From positions 558,001-622,000 of the forward strand of contig NZ_SWBQ01000001.1 of NCBI RefSeq assembly GCF_005116445.1: 64,000 nt of DNA, written 5' to 3'. The notes under the pieces are model-generated. The model saw only the letters and a list, made by a program, of their open reading frames with translations, was not told the DNA's origin and did no database searches. Below are positions 41,517 through 51,992 of the stretch, piece after piece (position 1 is the stretch's first letter; every line of letters starts with the position of its first letter). The translations under genes and the position numbers were made by a program. The DNA is from Pedobacter frigoris. Its GTDB lineage: Bacteria > Bacteroidota > Bacteroidia > Sphingobacteriales > Sphingobacteriaceae.

Positions 41517-42585
41517 TGGGGATTATTATTTTAAAAGTTGTACCGTCGATTGTATTTGAGCTCACAGAGATCTTACCGCTAATTTTATTCAAGGCTTCTT
41601 TGACTATGAATAGTCCCAGTCCACTGCCGTGGTTGGTTTTACTCTTGAAAAACTGGGTAAATATTTTTTCCAGATGCTCATTTAAAATACCCATTCCATT
41701 ATCACTAATGGTAATCTCCGCGATATCTTTTGTAACTTCAATATGGATTTCTACCTTTTTATTCTTTTCTTCTTTTTTCTGGTATTTTATCGCATTAGAA
41801 ATCAGGTTGCCTAAAATTACTTCTATTCTAAAAGCATCACCATAAAAAGGAATATCTTGGATAATATCAACAGTGAAATGGGTTTCTTTATCCGAATACG
41901 AATAGAGTTCAATCAACTCATTGATGATAGTTTTAAAATCTACAGGAGATTTTTCATGAACGAGTTTGTTGTTTTTATAATATTGAAGTGTTTTTTGGAT
42001 GTAGTAATCTAATTTATTTGAGCAGGTCTCTATCATGCCCCAATATTCGCCACTTGAGTGAAAAAGATTCTCCATTTTAACAACATTCACTATGCCCATC
42101 GCAGAAACAAGAGGGGCACGTAATTCATGAGAAATGCTATATATAAAACGGTTTAATTCATCATTCGTTTTTTCAAGCTCAGCAATTTTTTCTCTTAGGT
42201 CAATTTTTGCTTTGTATGCATCATATGCATTTTTTATAGAGTTATGCAACTCCAGATCATTCCACGGTTTTGTGATGTATCTGTATATATCACCGTGATT
42301 AATCGCGTCTGCCAAGGCTTCTATATCTGTGTAACCCGTTAATAAAATCCTTACAGGATCAGGGAAGGTATTTACGATGCTCTTGAAAAATTCAACCCCT
42401 GTAGTCTGCGGCATTTTCTGATCTGCTATAATTACATGCACGATTACATTCTCGAGTATTTTTAAGCCCTCAGCAGCAGAAATAGCAGTATAAATTTCAT
42501 ATTGCCTTCTAAAACCGGCCTTAAAAGCATTTAGATTGTTTTCTTCATCATCAATGTACAAAACTCGAATGGTAGACGAATTCAT
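41506..42585 (-). CDS. REC - histidine kinase hybrid protein
   Basis: 359 aa cytoplasmic. REC domain at about 5-120 (VLYIDDEENNLNAFKAGFRR, VIIADQKMPQTTGVEFF, ILLTGYTDIEALADAINHG, RYITKPWNDLEL), then HisKA with FIYSISHELRAPLVSAMGIV (phosphoacceptor His), and a HATPase_c with NLISNAIKYQKK, ISDNGMGI, GSGLGLFIVKEAL. The REC part is very like that of the stand-alone protein at 48036. Receiver-first kinases typically link an upstream phosphorelay to their own kinase. In the operon after the 7TM kinase, 14 bases downstream. Confidence 0.92.
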   Translation of the reverse strand: MNSSTIRVLYIDDEENNLNAFKAGFRRQYEIYTAISAAEGLKILENVIVHVIIADQKMPQTTGVEFFKSIVNTFPDPVRILLTGYTDIEALADAINHGDIYRYITKPWNDLELHNSIKNAYDAYKAKIDLREKIAELEKTNDELNRFIYSISHELRAPLVSAMGIVNVVKMENLFHSSGEYWGMIETCSNKLDYYIQKTLQYYKNNKLVHEKSPVDFKTIINELIELYSYSDKETHFTVDIIQDIPFYGDAFRIEVILGNLISNAIKYQKKEEKNKKVEIHIEVTKDIAEITISDNGMGILNEHLEKIFTQFFKSKTNHGSGLGLFIVKEALNKISGKISVSSNTIDGTTFKIIIPNVK

Positions 42586-42599
42586 AGCAGAATGTTAGT

Positions 42600-44747
42600 T
42601 TAGTTTACAGGCAAGGTAATAATAAATTCTGTACCTTGATTTAATTTTGTTACAACATCTATATTGCCATGATGGTTCTCTATTATTCTAAATACAATAG
42701 ATAAGCCTAGCCCTGTTCCTTCACCCACATCTTTAGTCGTAAAGAACGGTTCAAATATCTTTTGTTTAACTTCATCAGGCATTCCTGTACCTGAATCTCT
42801 TATACTGATTTTTACATCAGTGCCCTCTTGCCAGGTTTTTATATAAAGATATTCCTCTTCATCAGGATTTGTTTTCGACTTTATCGCCTGTATCGCATTC
42901 GTGATCAGGTTCATAAATACCTGGTTTATTTTGCCCGGCATACATTCTACTTCAGGTACAGACTGGTAATCTTTTACGATTTTAAGATTAGAAGGGAAGG
43001 TACTCCTTATCAATACCAATGTTGAGTCCAGGCCTTCAGCAATGGCGACTGGCTTAGTGTCATTTTCATCCAATCTACTAAAGTTTTTCAAGCTTCTGAT
43101 AATTTCAGCGGTTCTTTTTGCTCCCTCACCAATTCCGGCAAGCAAGGATTTGATCTCGTCTCTTACAAAATCAATATCAATACGTTTTTTGAATGATTCG
43201 ATATTGCTGATCTGTTTTTGAATGTCATCGTTGAGATCTAATTTTTCGTACATATGAATGACCTCGTTAAGGTCATTGATGTCCAGCTCCAACGGCTTAA
43301 TGTTAGAGGTCACAAAGTTAATAGGGTTGTTGATCTCATGTGCTATACCTGCTGTGAGCTGACCAAGTCCGGCCATTTTTTCCTGATCTACCAATTGGGA
43401 TTGTGCAGATTTTAAATTATTAAGTGTTACACTTAAAGTAGAATTTGCATCTTGTAATTCCAGTGTTCTTTCGTTAACCCGTTGTTCCAGGACAATGTTT
43501 TGCTCTCTTATGAGTTCCTCATTTTCCATCGATATTTTGAGGGCTTGTTTCTGATATTGCTCATTCTCAGCCTTAAAGAAATTGATCCGGTCGGCCAAAG
43601 CAAATGAAAGTAATAATACTTCCAGAACTGAGGCAAACTGTGCCGCATAAGTTGTAAATAACGAATAACCAATGACCTCGTAATCTTTTAAAATAAAGAT
43701 CATCATTCCAATAAACAGAAATGTCCACGATACCAGGTAATATCCAGCTGGCTTAAAATGTACTTTAAAATAAGTATTAAAAGCAGCTATAAAAGCAATG
43801 ATGGAACTGGCAACTATAGAAATTTGCATGCCTATAAATGACAAATTTCTTGATCCAAAGAAAAGAAGAATAGTATTGACAGTTGTAAAAAGTAAAATGA
43901 TATTAAAAAGTGTGTTATTCTTTGGAGAATTCTTTTTAGTATTCAGAAAAGATTTCGTGAACATAATTGAGGCTATAAGCCCCAGATTAGAAAACAACAC
44001 CACCGATATCTCATTAAATATGGGTAGTTCAACGGGGAAATACTTAGTGAAATAACCCTGTAAGGTAGTTTGGGTAATCCAGGTGAACAGGATGCAAAAG
44101 ATGTAATTCAGATAACTGGTGTCTTTTATACTGAAATATAAGAAAAGGTTATAGGCAAACATGATCAGCATAATGCCTGTATAGATGCCGAAAAAAACAT
44201 CCCTTATGGAGAAAATATTCGATATTTTTTGAGTGCTACCTATGAAAATCGGAGTCATCACTACTTCCTCAGTACTTAATTTGATATATATAGAAGCATT
44301 TGAATTGTCATATGCCTCTGGTATTTTGAAAGTATTAAGATTGCCTATTTGGGACGAAGAAGTAATAATGCCATAATTGGTATACTTTGTCTGACTAATT
44401 ATCTTTCTATCACTTACAAAAAATACCTCCGCTTCCCTTATCCTGCTCTGATCTATTAATAATTCTGTATACTTTTTAGTATCGGTACCCTGAGGCAGAA
44501 TGGCTCTTATCCATACGCCATGTTTATAATTTCCAAGGTTAATTAATCCCGAGCCTAGTTTTTTAAATTCATTAGTCTTATCAATTACCTGATTTACGGA
44601 AACCAGGTCATTATTTGGGATATAGATTTCTGAGTTGTGTAGAATGTTGATCAATGAATCACCAGGTTTTTCTACCTGGGCATTGGCAATAAAAGGCATT
44701 ATAAATGCCAGTATCAGCAAATATAATCTCACTAAATTTTTATTCAT
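42600..44747 (-). CDS. 7TM-DISM sensor histidine kinase
   Basis: 715 aa. Signal peptide, periplasmic 7TMR-DISMED2-like sensory domain at about 30-180, seven transmembrane helices at about 185-390, a coiled coil, and a kinase core: [21 protein letters not shown] with the His, [37 protein letters not shown] and [11 protein letters not shown]. 7TM-DISM receptors usually sense extracellular small molecules or carbohydrates. It starts at an ATGA overlap with the preceding GNAT gene, so the synthase-like and sensor genes are translated together. Confidence 0.93.
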   Translation of the reverse strand: MNKNLVRLYLLILAFIMPFIANAQVEKPGDSLINILHNSEIYIPNNDLVSVNQVIDKTNEFKKLGSGLINLGNYKHGVWIRAILPQGTDTKKYTELLIDQSRIREAEVFFVSDRKIISQTKYTNYGIITSSSQIGNLNTFKIPEAYDNSNASIYIKLSTEEVVMTPIFIGSTQKISNIFSIRDVFFGIYTGIMLIMFAYNLFLYFSIKDTSYLNYIFCILFTWITQTTLQGYFTKYFPVELPIFNEISVVLFSNLGLIASIMFTKSFLNTKKNSPKNNTLFNIILLFTTVNTILLFFGSRNLSFIGMQISIVASSIIAFIAAFNTYFKVHFKPAGYYLVSWTFLFIGMMIFILKDYEVIGYSLFTTYAAQFASVLEVLLLSFALADRINFFKAENEQYQKQALKISMENEELIREQNIVLEQRVNERTLELQDANSTLSVTLNNLKSAQSQLVDQEKMAGLGQLTAGIAHEINNPINFVTSNIKPLELDINDLNEVIHMYEKLDLNDDIQKQISNIESFKKRIDIDFVRDEIKSLLAGIGEGAKRTAEIIRSLKNFSRLDENDTKPVAIAEGLDSTLVLIRSTFPSNLKIVKDYQSVPEVECMPGKINQVFMNLITNAIQAIKSKTNPDEEEYLYIKTWQEGTDVKISIRDSGTGMPDEVKQKIFEPFFTTKDVGEGTGLGLSIVFRIIENHHGNIDVVTKLNQGTEFIITLPVN

Positions 44748-45463
44748 TCCAGTGTGATGTCAATAAATATATCTATAAAACCATCATTAGTTTTGTTCGG
44801 AATCTGAAAAGATTGTCTGGGATTTTTTCTAAAAGAATGTACATGATTTCTCACTTCTTCTACTGCAGTAGGCAGTGTCTCCAACTCGTCTGTAAGTACA
44901 GCTGTTGCTGTTAGATCCTCCTTAGGGTAATAAAATCTGCCGTTGATGCCAATTTCGGTAATTACCCTGAAGCCTCCTCTTACCGCATTTCTGTACGTGG
45001 CTGGCGCAGTAAGGCCAAATAAAGTCGTGAGCCCTATCGAACTGGATACCGCCAGGCCAACCTGGCTTAAGAAATAACTTCCAATTCCCAGTCCGGCGAT
45101 TTCCCAGGAGTTCCATACACCGCACATTTCGCCGGTTCCTGCTGCCATTCGGTCATTTACCATATCGTGTATACGCGTATCCATAAATCCTACAGCATCT
45201 TCTATCGGAAGGGGAGTAACCCCATCTGCCTGATGGATTCTTGACCCTGCCATGGCCTTCCCATTTTCCTCTATAGTTACAAGGATGACATGTACGTTCG
45301 GATTGTGCATCCAGTCTACCTTAGCTGAAGAAATCTGGGTTATACCAAAAATTTCCAATACATGCCTGTGCCCCTCAATGAATTTCATGCATGATTCAGG
45401 ATCATCTATCGCCCTAAAAGCTTTAAAGTAAAGTTTGTCAATATGTGGTTTCTGCTGTTCCAA
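44744..45463 (-). CDS. GNAT acyltransferase resembling N-acyl amino acid / autoinducer synthases
   Basis: 239 aa. Fold indicators: VHVILVTIEENGKAMAGSRIHQ (beta4-like), EMCGVWNSWEIAGLGIGSYFLSQVGLAVSSS as the acetyl-CoA-type pyrophosphate loop region, LTTLFGLTAPATYRNAVRGGF. The layout, with an N-terminal positional motif and a long helix after GLGIG, resembles FeeM/LuxI-like synthases that make N-acyl compounds. Substrate not known. Coupled upstream (26-base overlap with the E1-nitroreductase gene) and downstream (ATGA). Confidence 0.72.
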   Translation of the reverse strand: MEQQKPHIDKLYFKAFRAIDDPESCMKFIEGHRHVLEIFGITQISSAKVDWMHNPNVHVILVTIEENGKAMAGSRIHQADGVTPLPIEDAVGFMDTRIHDMVNDRMAAGTGEMCGVWNSWEIAGLGIGSYFLSQVGLAVSSSIGLTTLFGLTAPATYRNAVRGGFRVITEIGINGRFYYPKEDLTATAVLTDELETLPTAVEEVRNHVHSFRKNPRQSFQIPNKTNDGFIDIFIDITLE

Positions 45464-47762
45464 AAGATAATGTCTTGTTTAAGGGTCTTCTAATCGTTTT
45501 TACTGGAGATGATTCTGCTTTAAATAATCGGAATAAAAATACTTCGGCAATATCATTAGATATTTTGAATATTCCTCTGAAAGTTCCGTGCATTTGAGAA
45601 ATTTTTGCTTTTATTTCGTCAGATAGATCAGAACTTTGCTCAAAGTTGTTTTTGTAAAAGAATATAAGAGGCACGTTCATCGGATGTATCTGGTATCCCA
45701 GGTCAGCTGCCTTCAGCCAAAGTTTTTCTACAGCGATACCGCCTTTCAGGTAGCTCAAAGGAGAAACTTGGGGTATAGTTATCAGGCCAATTGCAGATGA
45801 ATTTAAAAACTGCTTAAGTGCCAGCTTTTTGAATGCTGATCCACCGTTTATACTTTTTAGAAAAGAGATGGCTTTTTTATCCTTCATTAACCTAAGTCCA
45901 ATCTGATCATTATTTGTTAAGTCCAGCGAATGAATACTGATTCCATCTGCTGTGTCATTGGTTTCTTCGATAGTCCATCTCATTTCCTTTTCAATGAAAT
46001 CGGAGTGTGCATCGGGAATGAACATTCTCAAAAGATCTGCGTCGCCCGCAATTTCCCCCAGCGTTTTTAACGCATCATTGTCGGTAATCCAGGATAGCGA
46101 AACATCGGTATTTTCAGATGCAATTGTTTCAAGTAGCTTTAACTCATTGACATCCAAATCATGTTTGATGCCGGATTTGCGGTTGGTATGCCTGCTCTCA
46201 ATTTGAGCTGCGAGCTGATTTTCAAATAAAGTTGCGACGTTACCTTTGCTGAATTTAAATAAAGCAACATGATCAGGTAATAGCTCGGGCGTTAGTTTCC
46301 ATTCAACCTTAAGCTCATTTACCGAAGCTGCAAGCAATAAGTTTTCAATTGCAGCACCCAGCGAGATATAAGATGAAATATAATCAGGATCTAAATAAGC
46401 GCCAGACACCGGTTTGTTTAAGAACAGGTGAAGGGTTTTGTTGCCATAATGCCATAACCAAGGTTGGTTATTTCCTCCGGATGGCGCTTTATTTGCCGCT
46501 GTGATTAACAGATTGAGTAAGTCCTCAGTCAACTCTTCTCCTGTTGAATCGTCAGATAAGTGGGTTTTAATGTAAGTAGCGAAATCTGGTGTTTTCTGCA
46601 CCTCGATTTCTTTATCGCCACTCTCATTCTCCGCATCAAAGATCAGCTCATCCATATCAATCCAAAATCTACCGGATACCTTTAGTTGGCCCAACAGTAT
46701 CTTTCTTGAAATATCTGCAGATATTCCACCTCCATAAGTTACCGCACTCGCCAGTTGTGGCCATGTAGATATGGAGCTCATGATCTCAATAGCAGAAGCT
46801 TTCATCCTTGGAGATAAAGTTTCCACTCCGGTTACCGGAGCAATATATGGGATTTTTTCATCCATGGTTTTTAGCGATTTAAAAACCTGCATGTCCATAT
46901 CTTTCACAAAACCATGTAATACCGGCCTGTCCGGCTCCAGATCAAAACGTTCAATGTCAATGGTACACCTGTCGCTGCCTTCCATTAATACTGGGATACC
47001 AAGCGATTTTGCTTTTTCCCTGCTGCTGATTTTAATGTCAAAACTGTCACATTCGTCGATCAGGAGGTCAAGTTTACCACCAGCCGTTAAGAATGTATCA
47101 ATATTTTCTTCTGTAATGCCTTCATGAAAACAGGTTACTTTAAGATAAGGATCTATTTCAGCAATTTCCCTGGCTACGATTACTGTCTTTTTAAGGTCTA
47201 TATTTTGAATACCAGAGCGGATGCGATTCAGATTAGTCAGATCCAGTACATCAAAATCTGCAATTCGCAATTCTCCGCAACCCCGTTCAATAGCAATTGT
47301 TAATGACACAGACTGGCCGACTGATAGCCCCATGACTCCAATCTTTTTTTTGGATAGATGATCCTGTTCCTCTTGTGTGATTTTATGTTTATTCCTATTG
47401 GTGCGCACCAATACATATTCTTCCTCATCCAATATATGTACTACTTTCTCCATCCATGGGTAATAAGCCCATACGCCATACTTTGTAATGTCTGCGCCGT
47501 CTAAATGATTTACTATCGTTTCCTTAATTAAGTTTTCGTTAAAAATGGTTGAAGGGCTTAATCCTTTTACTAAATCAGTTAATTGATTTTGGATGGTATC
47601 GAAAACTTGAATATATGGTTTTTCCTTGAGCAGAGAAATAAATTTAACTTCTTCCTCAACGTTGCTTATTCTGTAAAAAACAGGCGTGTAGCTATTCCTA
47701 TACAACTCATTTTTTAAAGTAAACTCTTTTATAAACTTATTTATATCTTTATTTAAATACAT
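45438..47762 (-). CDS. E1-like (ThiF) - nitroreductase fusion, Rv1355c family
   Basis: 774 aa, three parts. Residues 1-130: unassigned N-terminal module. About 130-370: ThiF/MoeB/E1 adenylyltransferase (KKKIGVMGLSVGQSVSLTIA Rossmann loop, LRIADFDVLDLTNLNRIRSG with the arginine finger context, LIDECDSFDIKISSREKAK). About 400-740: nitroreductase-type flavin domain (NLLITAANKAPSGGNNQPWLW, RHTNRKSGI, GYQIHPMNVPLIFF). This fusion type is known as Rv1355c; its reaction is unknown. An ATP-dependent activation followed by flavin oxidation, as in thiazoline/oxazoline biosynthesis, is inference. First gene of the operon. Confidence 0.85.
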   Translation of the reverse strand: MYLNKDINKFIKEFTLKNELYRNSYTPVFYRISNVEEEVKFISLLKEKPYIQVFDTIQNQLTDLVKGLSPSTIFNENLIKETIVNHLDGADITKYGVWAYYPWMEKVVHILDEEEYVLVRTNRNKHKITQEEQDHLSKKKIGVMGLSVGQSVSLTIAIERGCGELRIADFDVLDLTNLNRIRSGIQNIDLKKTVIVAREIAEIDPYLKVTCFHEGITEENIDTFLTAGGKLDLLIDECDSFDIKISSREKAKSLGIPVLMEGSDRCTIDIERFDLEPDRPVLHGFVKDMDMQVFKSLKTMDEKIPYIAPVTGVETLSPRMKASAIEIMSSISTWPQLASAVTYGGGISADISRKILLGQLKVSGRFWIDMDELIFDAENESGDKEIEVQKTPDFATYIKTHLSDDSTGEELTEDLLNLLITAANKAPSGGNNQPWLWHYGNKTLHLFLNKPVSGAYLDPDYISSYISLGAAIENLLLAASVNELKVEWKLTPELLPDHVALFKFSKGNVATLFENQLAAQIESRHTNRKSGIKHDLDVNELKLLETIASENTDVSLSWITDNDALKTLGEIAGDADLLRMFIPDAHSDFIEKEMRWTIEETNDTADGISIHSLDLTNNDQIGLRLMKDKKAISFLKSINGGSAFKKLALKQFLNSSAIGLITIPQVSPLSYLKGGIAVEKLWLKAADLGYQIHPMNVPLIFFYKNNFEQSSDLSDEIKAKISQMHGTFRGIFKISNDIAEVFLFRLFKAESSPVKTIRRPLNKTLSFGTAETTY

Positions 47763-48035
47763 TGTTTTTGAAAAAGTATAACGTTTTACCTTTAAGGTAT
47801 ATTGAATTTAGCCCTATTCTAAATTTCTAATAAAATTATGGTTTTCGGGGCTATAATGAAAATGTATCTTTAACTTTTATTTTACTATAAAATTTCTAAA
47901 GTTTATTAGTGGCTGAATATGAGTGATATTTAAAAAATAATGACTCATATAATTATTCCGTTAAATAATTTTTTCAGCGTAAATAGTTCTTTAGAACTTA
48001 GAAAAGCAATATATTTAACAAAAAATCTAAAAAGC

Positions 48036-48503
48036 ATGAGTTCAGATGTAATGATTAACGTTTTGTATGTAGATGATGAGGTTCATAACCTGAACTCTTT
48101 TAAGGCTGGATTCAGAAGGCTTTTTAATATTTTCGTTGCCGAGTCTGCTGCTGAAGGAAGAAAGATTCTTGAATCGCAGGATATTCAGGTCATTATTACT
48201 GATCAGAGAATGCCGGTAATGACGGGTATTGAGTTTCTGGAATCCATCATCCCTGATTTTCCTGATCCGATAAGAATTCTTTTGACCGGTTACGCAGATA
48301 TCAATGCAGTTATCGATGCCATTAACAAAGGACAGGTTTATAAATATATTCAAAAACCCTGGATGGATGAGGATCTAAGGATCAACATTGAAAAGGCATA
48401 CGAGATCTATGCACTTAGAAAAGAAAACAGAGAGCTTACTGAACAATTATTACTAGCTAATAAGCAATTAGAGTTTTTATTACGTCAAAATCTGTTATCT
48501 TAG
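48036..48503 (+). CDS. Stand-alone response regulator with C-terminal coiled coil
   Basis: 155 aa from the ATG at 48036 (MSSDVMINVLYVDDE aligns with the start of the REC-kinase at 42585; the frame is open from 47940). Receiver motifs: VLYVDDEVHNLNSFKAGFRR, VIITDQRMPVMTGIEFL, ILLTGYADINAVIDAINKG, KYIQKPWMDEDL. The C-terminus ENRELTEQLLLANKQLEFLL is a short coiled coil, not a known output. It is closely paralogous to the REC of the operon it diverges from, and is 27 bases before the T9SS cargo gene. Confidence 0.88.
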   Translation: MSSDVMINVLYVDDEVHNLNSFKAGFRRLFNIFVAESAAEGRKILESQDIQVIITDQRMPVMTGIEFLESIIPDFPDPIRILLTGYADINAVIDAINKGQVYKYIQKPWMDEDLRINIEKAYEIYALRKENRELTEQLLLANKQLEFLLRQNLLS

Positions 48504-48530
48504 ATATTCTAAAAGGGAATATCTAAGATT

Positions 48531-51500
48531 ATGAACAGGTGGAGTGTAATTATATGGGCATTATTGTTTTTCCCATTTATTCGTGCGAACGCTCAAAACA
48601 TATCTAATGAGGGAACAGACTTCTGGGCTGTATTTCCTACACATGATCCCTCCGCCGGTTCATCGCTGGCCAATATCCGCATTTGGATTACGTCGAAAAC
48701 TGGTTCTACAGTCACTGTGAGCTGCGGAGGATATTCAGAAAAAAAGGATATTCCTGCAAACAATCCTGTAGAATTTAATGTCACAAGAGATCAGTCCTAC
48801 ATCGATTATAATGAAAGAAATAGTAATCTGTCAGGCAGGGCTATACATATTAAAGTTGATGAAGGGGACAAGGTAGCGGTATATGCACATATATTTGCTG
48901 GTTTTCGTTCGGCCGCTTCTCTTATCCTTCCTGTTGAATCGCTGGGGCAAAAGTATTATTCTATGAATTATACCCAGGATGTCAGAGGCGGAAATATCGC
49001 GCAGAATTTTTTAGTCATTGTTGCTGCTCAGCCCAATACCCAGATTTTGGTCAAAGAAAAAACCGGTGCAATACGTAGTATTAATCTGGCAAATCAAGGT
49101 GATGTGTATGAGTATATGCCAGGAGACAATTCTGATATTACCGGGGCTTCCGTGTACATCGATCCGTCGTCGCCCGACAACTGTAACAAACGAATCGCTG
49201 TTTTTTCCGGTAGTACATCGATATCCATTGGATGTAACACCTCAAGAGATCCTTTATTTCAGCAACTTTATCCGACCATCAGCTGGGGGAAGGAGTATGG
49301 TGTTGTGCCGTTTATGAATAGAAAATATATACTCCGAATCCTTGCGCAAGAGAACAATACCAATGTTCAGTTTAATGGGCAATCTCTGACGTTGATGGAG
49401 GGAGAGCATTTTGAGAGCCAGCAATTGACCGAACCGGTTTTCATTTCTGCAGACAAACAGATCAGTGTCGCCCAGTATTCGCTCACACAAAACTGTTCAG
49501 CAGCAAATGGGGGTGGATTGCCTGGCGATCCGGAAATGGTAATGCTCAATCCTGTAGAATTTAATGTCAAAGCTGTAACCTTGTTTTCTTCTACCGACCA
49601 AGCCATTGCAAACAGATACATAAACGTAAGCATAAAAACGTCTGCAGTTCATTCTTTTATGATCAACGGCGTAGCTCCGGTAGGCTGGAGAGTAATTCCT
49701 GACCGACCTGATTATTCTTGTATACAGGTCGAAATATCAGACAAAGTCTCATATCTGACGGCCAATCAGGGCTTTAATGCTGTTGCTTATGGTTTTGGGC
49801 AGACAGAATCTTACGCCTATTCGGCTGGTACCAATCTCGCGGCCAGCAACTATCTGCTGGTTCATAACCGCGCAACCAATATAGATGCTCCGAACGCTTG
49901 TATTGACCAACCGTCTGACTTCAAAATCACGCTGCCGTATAAGGCGCTAAAAATCACCTGGAAACTGGACGATGAAGGTTCTGTAGACTACACTCCTGAG
50001 CCTGAAATCAGCAACGGATCGACCGGCACGCTCTACACGTATACTTATGTTAGGGAAATTAGCTTTTCGCAGCTTGAAACTCACCGCATGCAGGTTAAGG
50101 CACAGATGCCTAACCTAGATAACTGTCTGGGAGCAGAAATTGAATACAATTTTAACTTTGATGTGTATCCTATTCCTAAATCAGCTTTTTTAGTTGATTC
50201 AGAAGTATGCCCCGATACTGAAATCCAGTTTACCGACGAGAGCTTGTCAAACTTACCTGATAAGCCCATAAACAAGTGGTTGTGGGACTTTGGCGATGGT
50301 AATATTTCCAGAGAGCAGCATCCTAAGCATATCTTCTCTTCTTCGGGTATTTTTGAAGTGAAGCTTTCCGCCGGACTAGATGAGGGGTGTATGTCTGATC
50401 CTGAAACCTTTAGTGTGAGTGTTCGTCCTAAGATTAATGCTGCAATCAATGCCCCGGTAAAAGGGTGTATCAATAATGAGATCACTTTCGCAGATGCTTC
50501 TAGCTCGGCAGCAGGACCAATGGTATCTTGGCTGTGGGATTTTGGTGATGGGAACACCTCTACAGCGCAACATCCAAAACATACCTTTGTCCAGACAGGC
50601 CCATTTTCTGTTACCCTGATTACTAAGACTGCAAATGGATGCCAAAGTCTGCCTGTTAAGCTAGATATCATCATTTACGACCTGCCAATTGTTAAATTTT
50701 CTCTGCCAAAAGTATGCGTAGGGGATGATGTAGCATTTTTCGAAAACAACACAACTAATGAAGATCAGACCATAACAGGCTTAACCTATTCCTGGAATTT
50801 TGGTGATGCATTTGCTACAGCGGTTAACAATACTTCTTTCCAAAGAGATGGTCGTCACAAATATAGTCGTGCAGGCAATTATATCGTTAGCCTCACAGTT
50901 ACCAATGCCAATGGCTGTTCCTATACGCAGAATCAGTCTTTTACCGTAAATGGTTCTCAGATCATTCCTGTTTTTGAGGTACTCAATAAAGACAAACTTT
51001 GCAGTGGTAGCAAGATTACCGTGAAAAATTCATCAACTATTGATGAAGGACGGATCATTAAATTGGTCTGGTATATTGATGATGTGGAAAAACTGGTAGT
51101 CGATGATCCAGATCTTGTAGGTACTTATTTACTGGATGCACCGGTAGCCACCGATGCCAAGGACAAACTTATTAATATTAAATTAATTGCCTTTTCAGGA
51201 CTTAAATGTCAGGAACCACTTGTCCAACAAGTAATAGTGCATGCTACGCCAGCCCTGGTGTTCGATCCTGTAGATCCAGTATGTCTGAATGCAGGTATAT
51301 TTAGACTTACCAATGCCAGGGAAACTCTGGGTTTAGCAGGTCATCCCGTTTACTCGGGCGCCGGGATCATCAATGCTGACGGTGATTTTAATCCTGTAAT
51401 CGCTGGTGTGGGCACTCATACCTTAACTGCCCGGTTTTTAACAGCAACAGGCTGCGAAGAGATTAGTACGCAGACCATAACCGTAAATCCCATCCCTGAT

Positions 51501-51992
51501 CTGATCATAGACAGGGATATCTATATCCTTGCAGGTGGCGAGAAGAAAGTAAATGCTACGGCTACGGGTATTGGCCTGACTTATAAATGGAGCCCGGCAA
51601 CGGGTTTAAGTAGTGATGATGTACTAGAACCTGTAATGTCAGGAGATGTGGACAGAGTGTACACTTTAACTATAAGTTCGTCACAAAGCTGCGTGATATC
51701 TGAAAGGATAACGCTGCATGTATTGCAATTAATACAAGCACCAAATGCATTTTCTCCGAATGGAGATGGTATAAATGATACCTGGGTGCTGAAATATATT
51801 GATACGTATCCAGGTGCTACAATAGATGTATTTAATCGTTACGGGGAAAAAGTTTTTCATAGTGTAGGGTACAGTAACCCTTTCGACGGAAATTTTAAAA
51901 ATGAGGCGTTGCCGGTCGGAACTTATTATTATATTATTAACCCAAGAAACGGAAGGAAAAATGTTACCGGATCTTTAACTTTGATCAGATAG
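48531..51992 (+). CDS. PKD-repeat surface protein with T9SS type B sorting domain
   Basis: 1153 aa. Signal peptide (cleavage near ANAQ), an IgGFc-binding-type N-terminal domain about residues 25-430 (GTDFWAVFPTHDPS, ILPVESLGQKYYSMNYTQD), three PKD-type beta domains with WLWDFGDGNISREQHPKHIF, WLWDFGDGNTSTAQHPKHTF and YSWNFGDAF, further beta domains, and a C-terminal CHU_C/gliding-motility domain (APNAFSPNGDGINDTWVLKY to GTYYYIINPRNGRKNVTGSL). Exported through the type IX system and displayed or released at the surface; adhesion is the usual role of such proteins. The next gene is PorP/SprF, its normal partner. Confidence 0.93.
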   Translation: MNRWSVIIWALLFFPFIRANAQNISNEGTDFWAVFPTHDPSAGSSLANIRIWITSKTGSTVTVSCGGYSEKKDIPANNPVEFNVTRDQSYIDYNERNSNLSGRAIHIKVDEGDKVAVYAHIFAGFRSAASLILPVESLGQKYYSMNYTQDVRGGNIAQNFLVIVAAQPNTQILVKEKTGAIRSINLANQGDVYEYMPGDNSDITGASVYIDPSSPDNCNKRIAVFSGSTSISIGCNTSRDPLFQQLYPTISWGKEYGVVPFMNRKYILRILAQENNTNVQFNGQSLTLMEGEHFESQQLTEPVFISADKQISVAQYSLTQNCSAANGGGLPGDPEMVMLNPVEFNVKAVTLFSSTDQAIANRYINVSIKTSAVHSFMINGVAPVGWRVIPDRPDYSCIQVEISDKVSYLTANQGFNAVAYGFGQTESYAYSAGTNLAASNYLLVHNRATNIDAPNACIDQPSDFKITLPYKALKITWKLDDEGSVDYTPEPEISNGSTGTLYTYTYVREISFSQLETHRMQVKAQMPNLDNCLGAEIEYNFNFDVYPIPKSAFLVDSEVCPDTEIQFTDESLSNLPDKPINKWLWDFGDGNISREQHPKHIFSSSGIFEVKLSAGLDEGCMSDPETFSVSVRPKINAAINAPVKGCINNEITFADASSSAAGPMVSWLWDFGDGNTSTAQHPKHTFVQTGPFSVTLITKTANGCQSLPVKLDIIIYDLPIVKFSLPKVCVGDDVAFFENNTTNEDQTITGLTYSWNFGDAFATAVNNTSFQRDGRHKYSRAGNYIVSLTVTNANGCSYTQNQSFTVNGSQIIPVFEVLNKDKLCSGSKITVKNSSTIDEGRIIKLVWYIDDVEKLVVDDPDLVGTYLLDAPVATDAKDKLINIKLIAFSGLKCQEPLVQQVIVHATPALVFDPVDPVCLNAGIFRLTNARETLGLAGHPVYSGAGIINADGDFNPVIAGVGTHTLTARFLTATGCEEISTQTITVNPIPDLIIDRDIYILAGGEKKVNATATGIGLTYKWSPATGLSSDDVLEPVMSGDVDRVYTLTISSSQSCVISERITLHVLQLIQAPNAFSPNGDGINDTWVLKYIDTYPGATIDVFNRYGEKVFHSVGYSNPFDGNFKNEALPVGTYYYIINPRNGRKNVTGSLTLIR

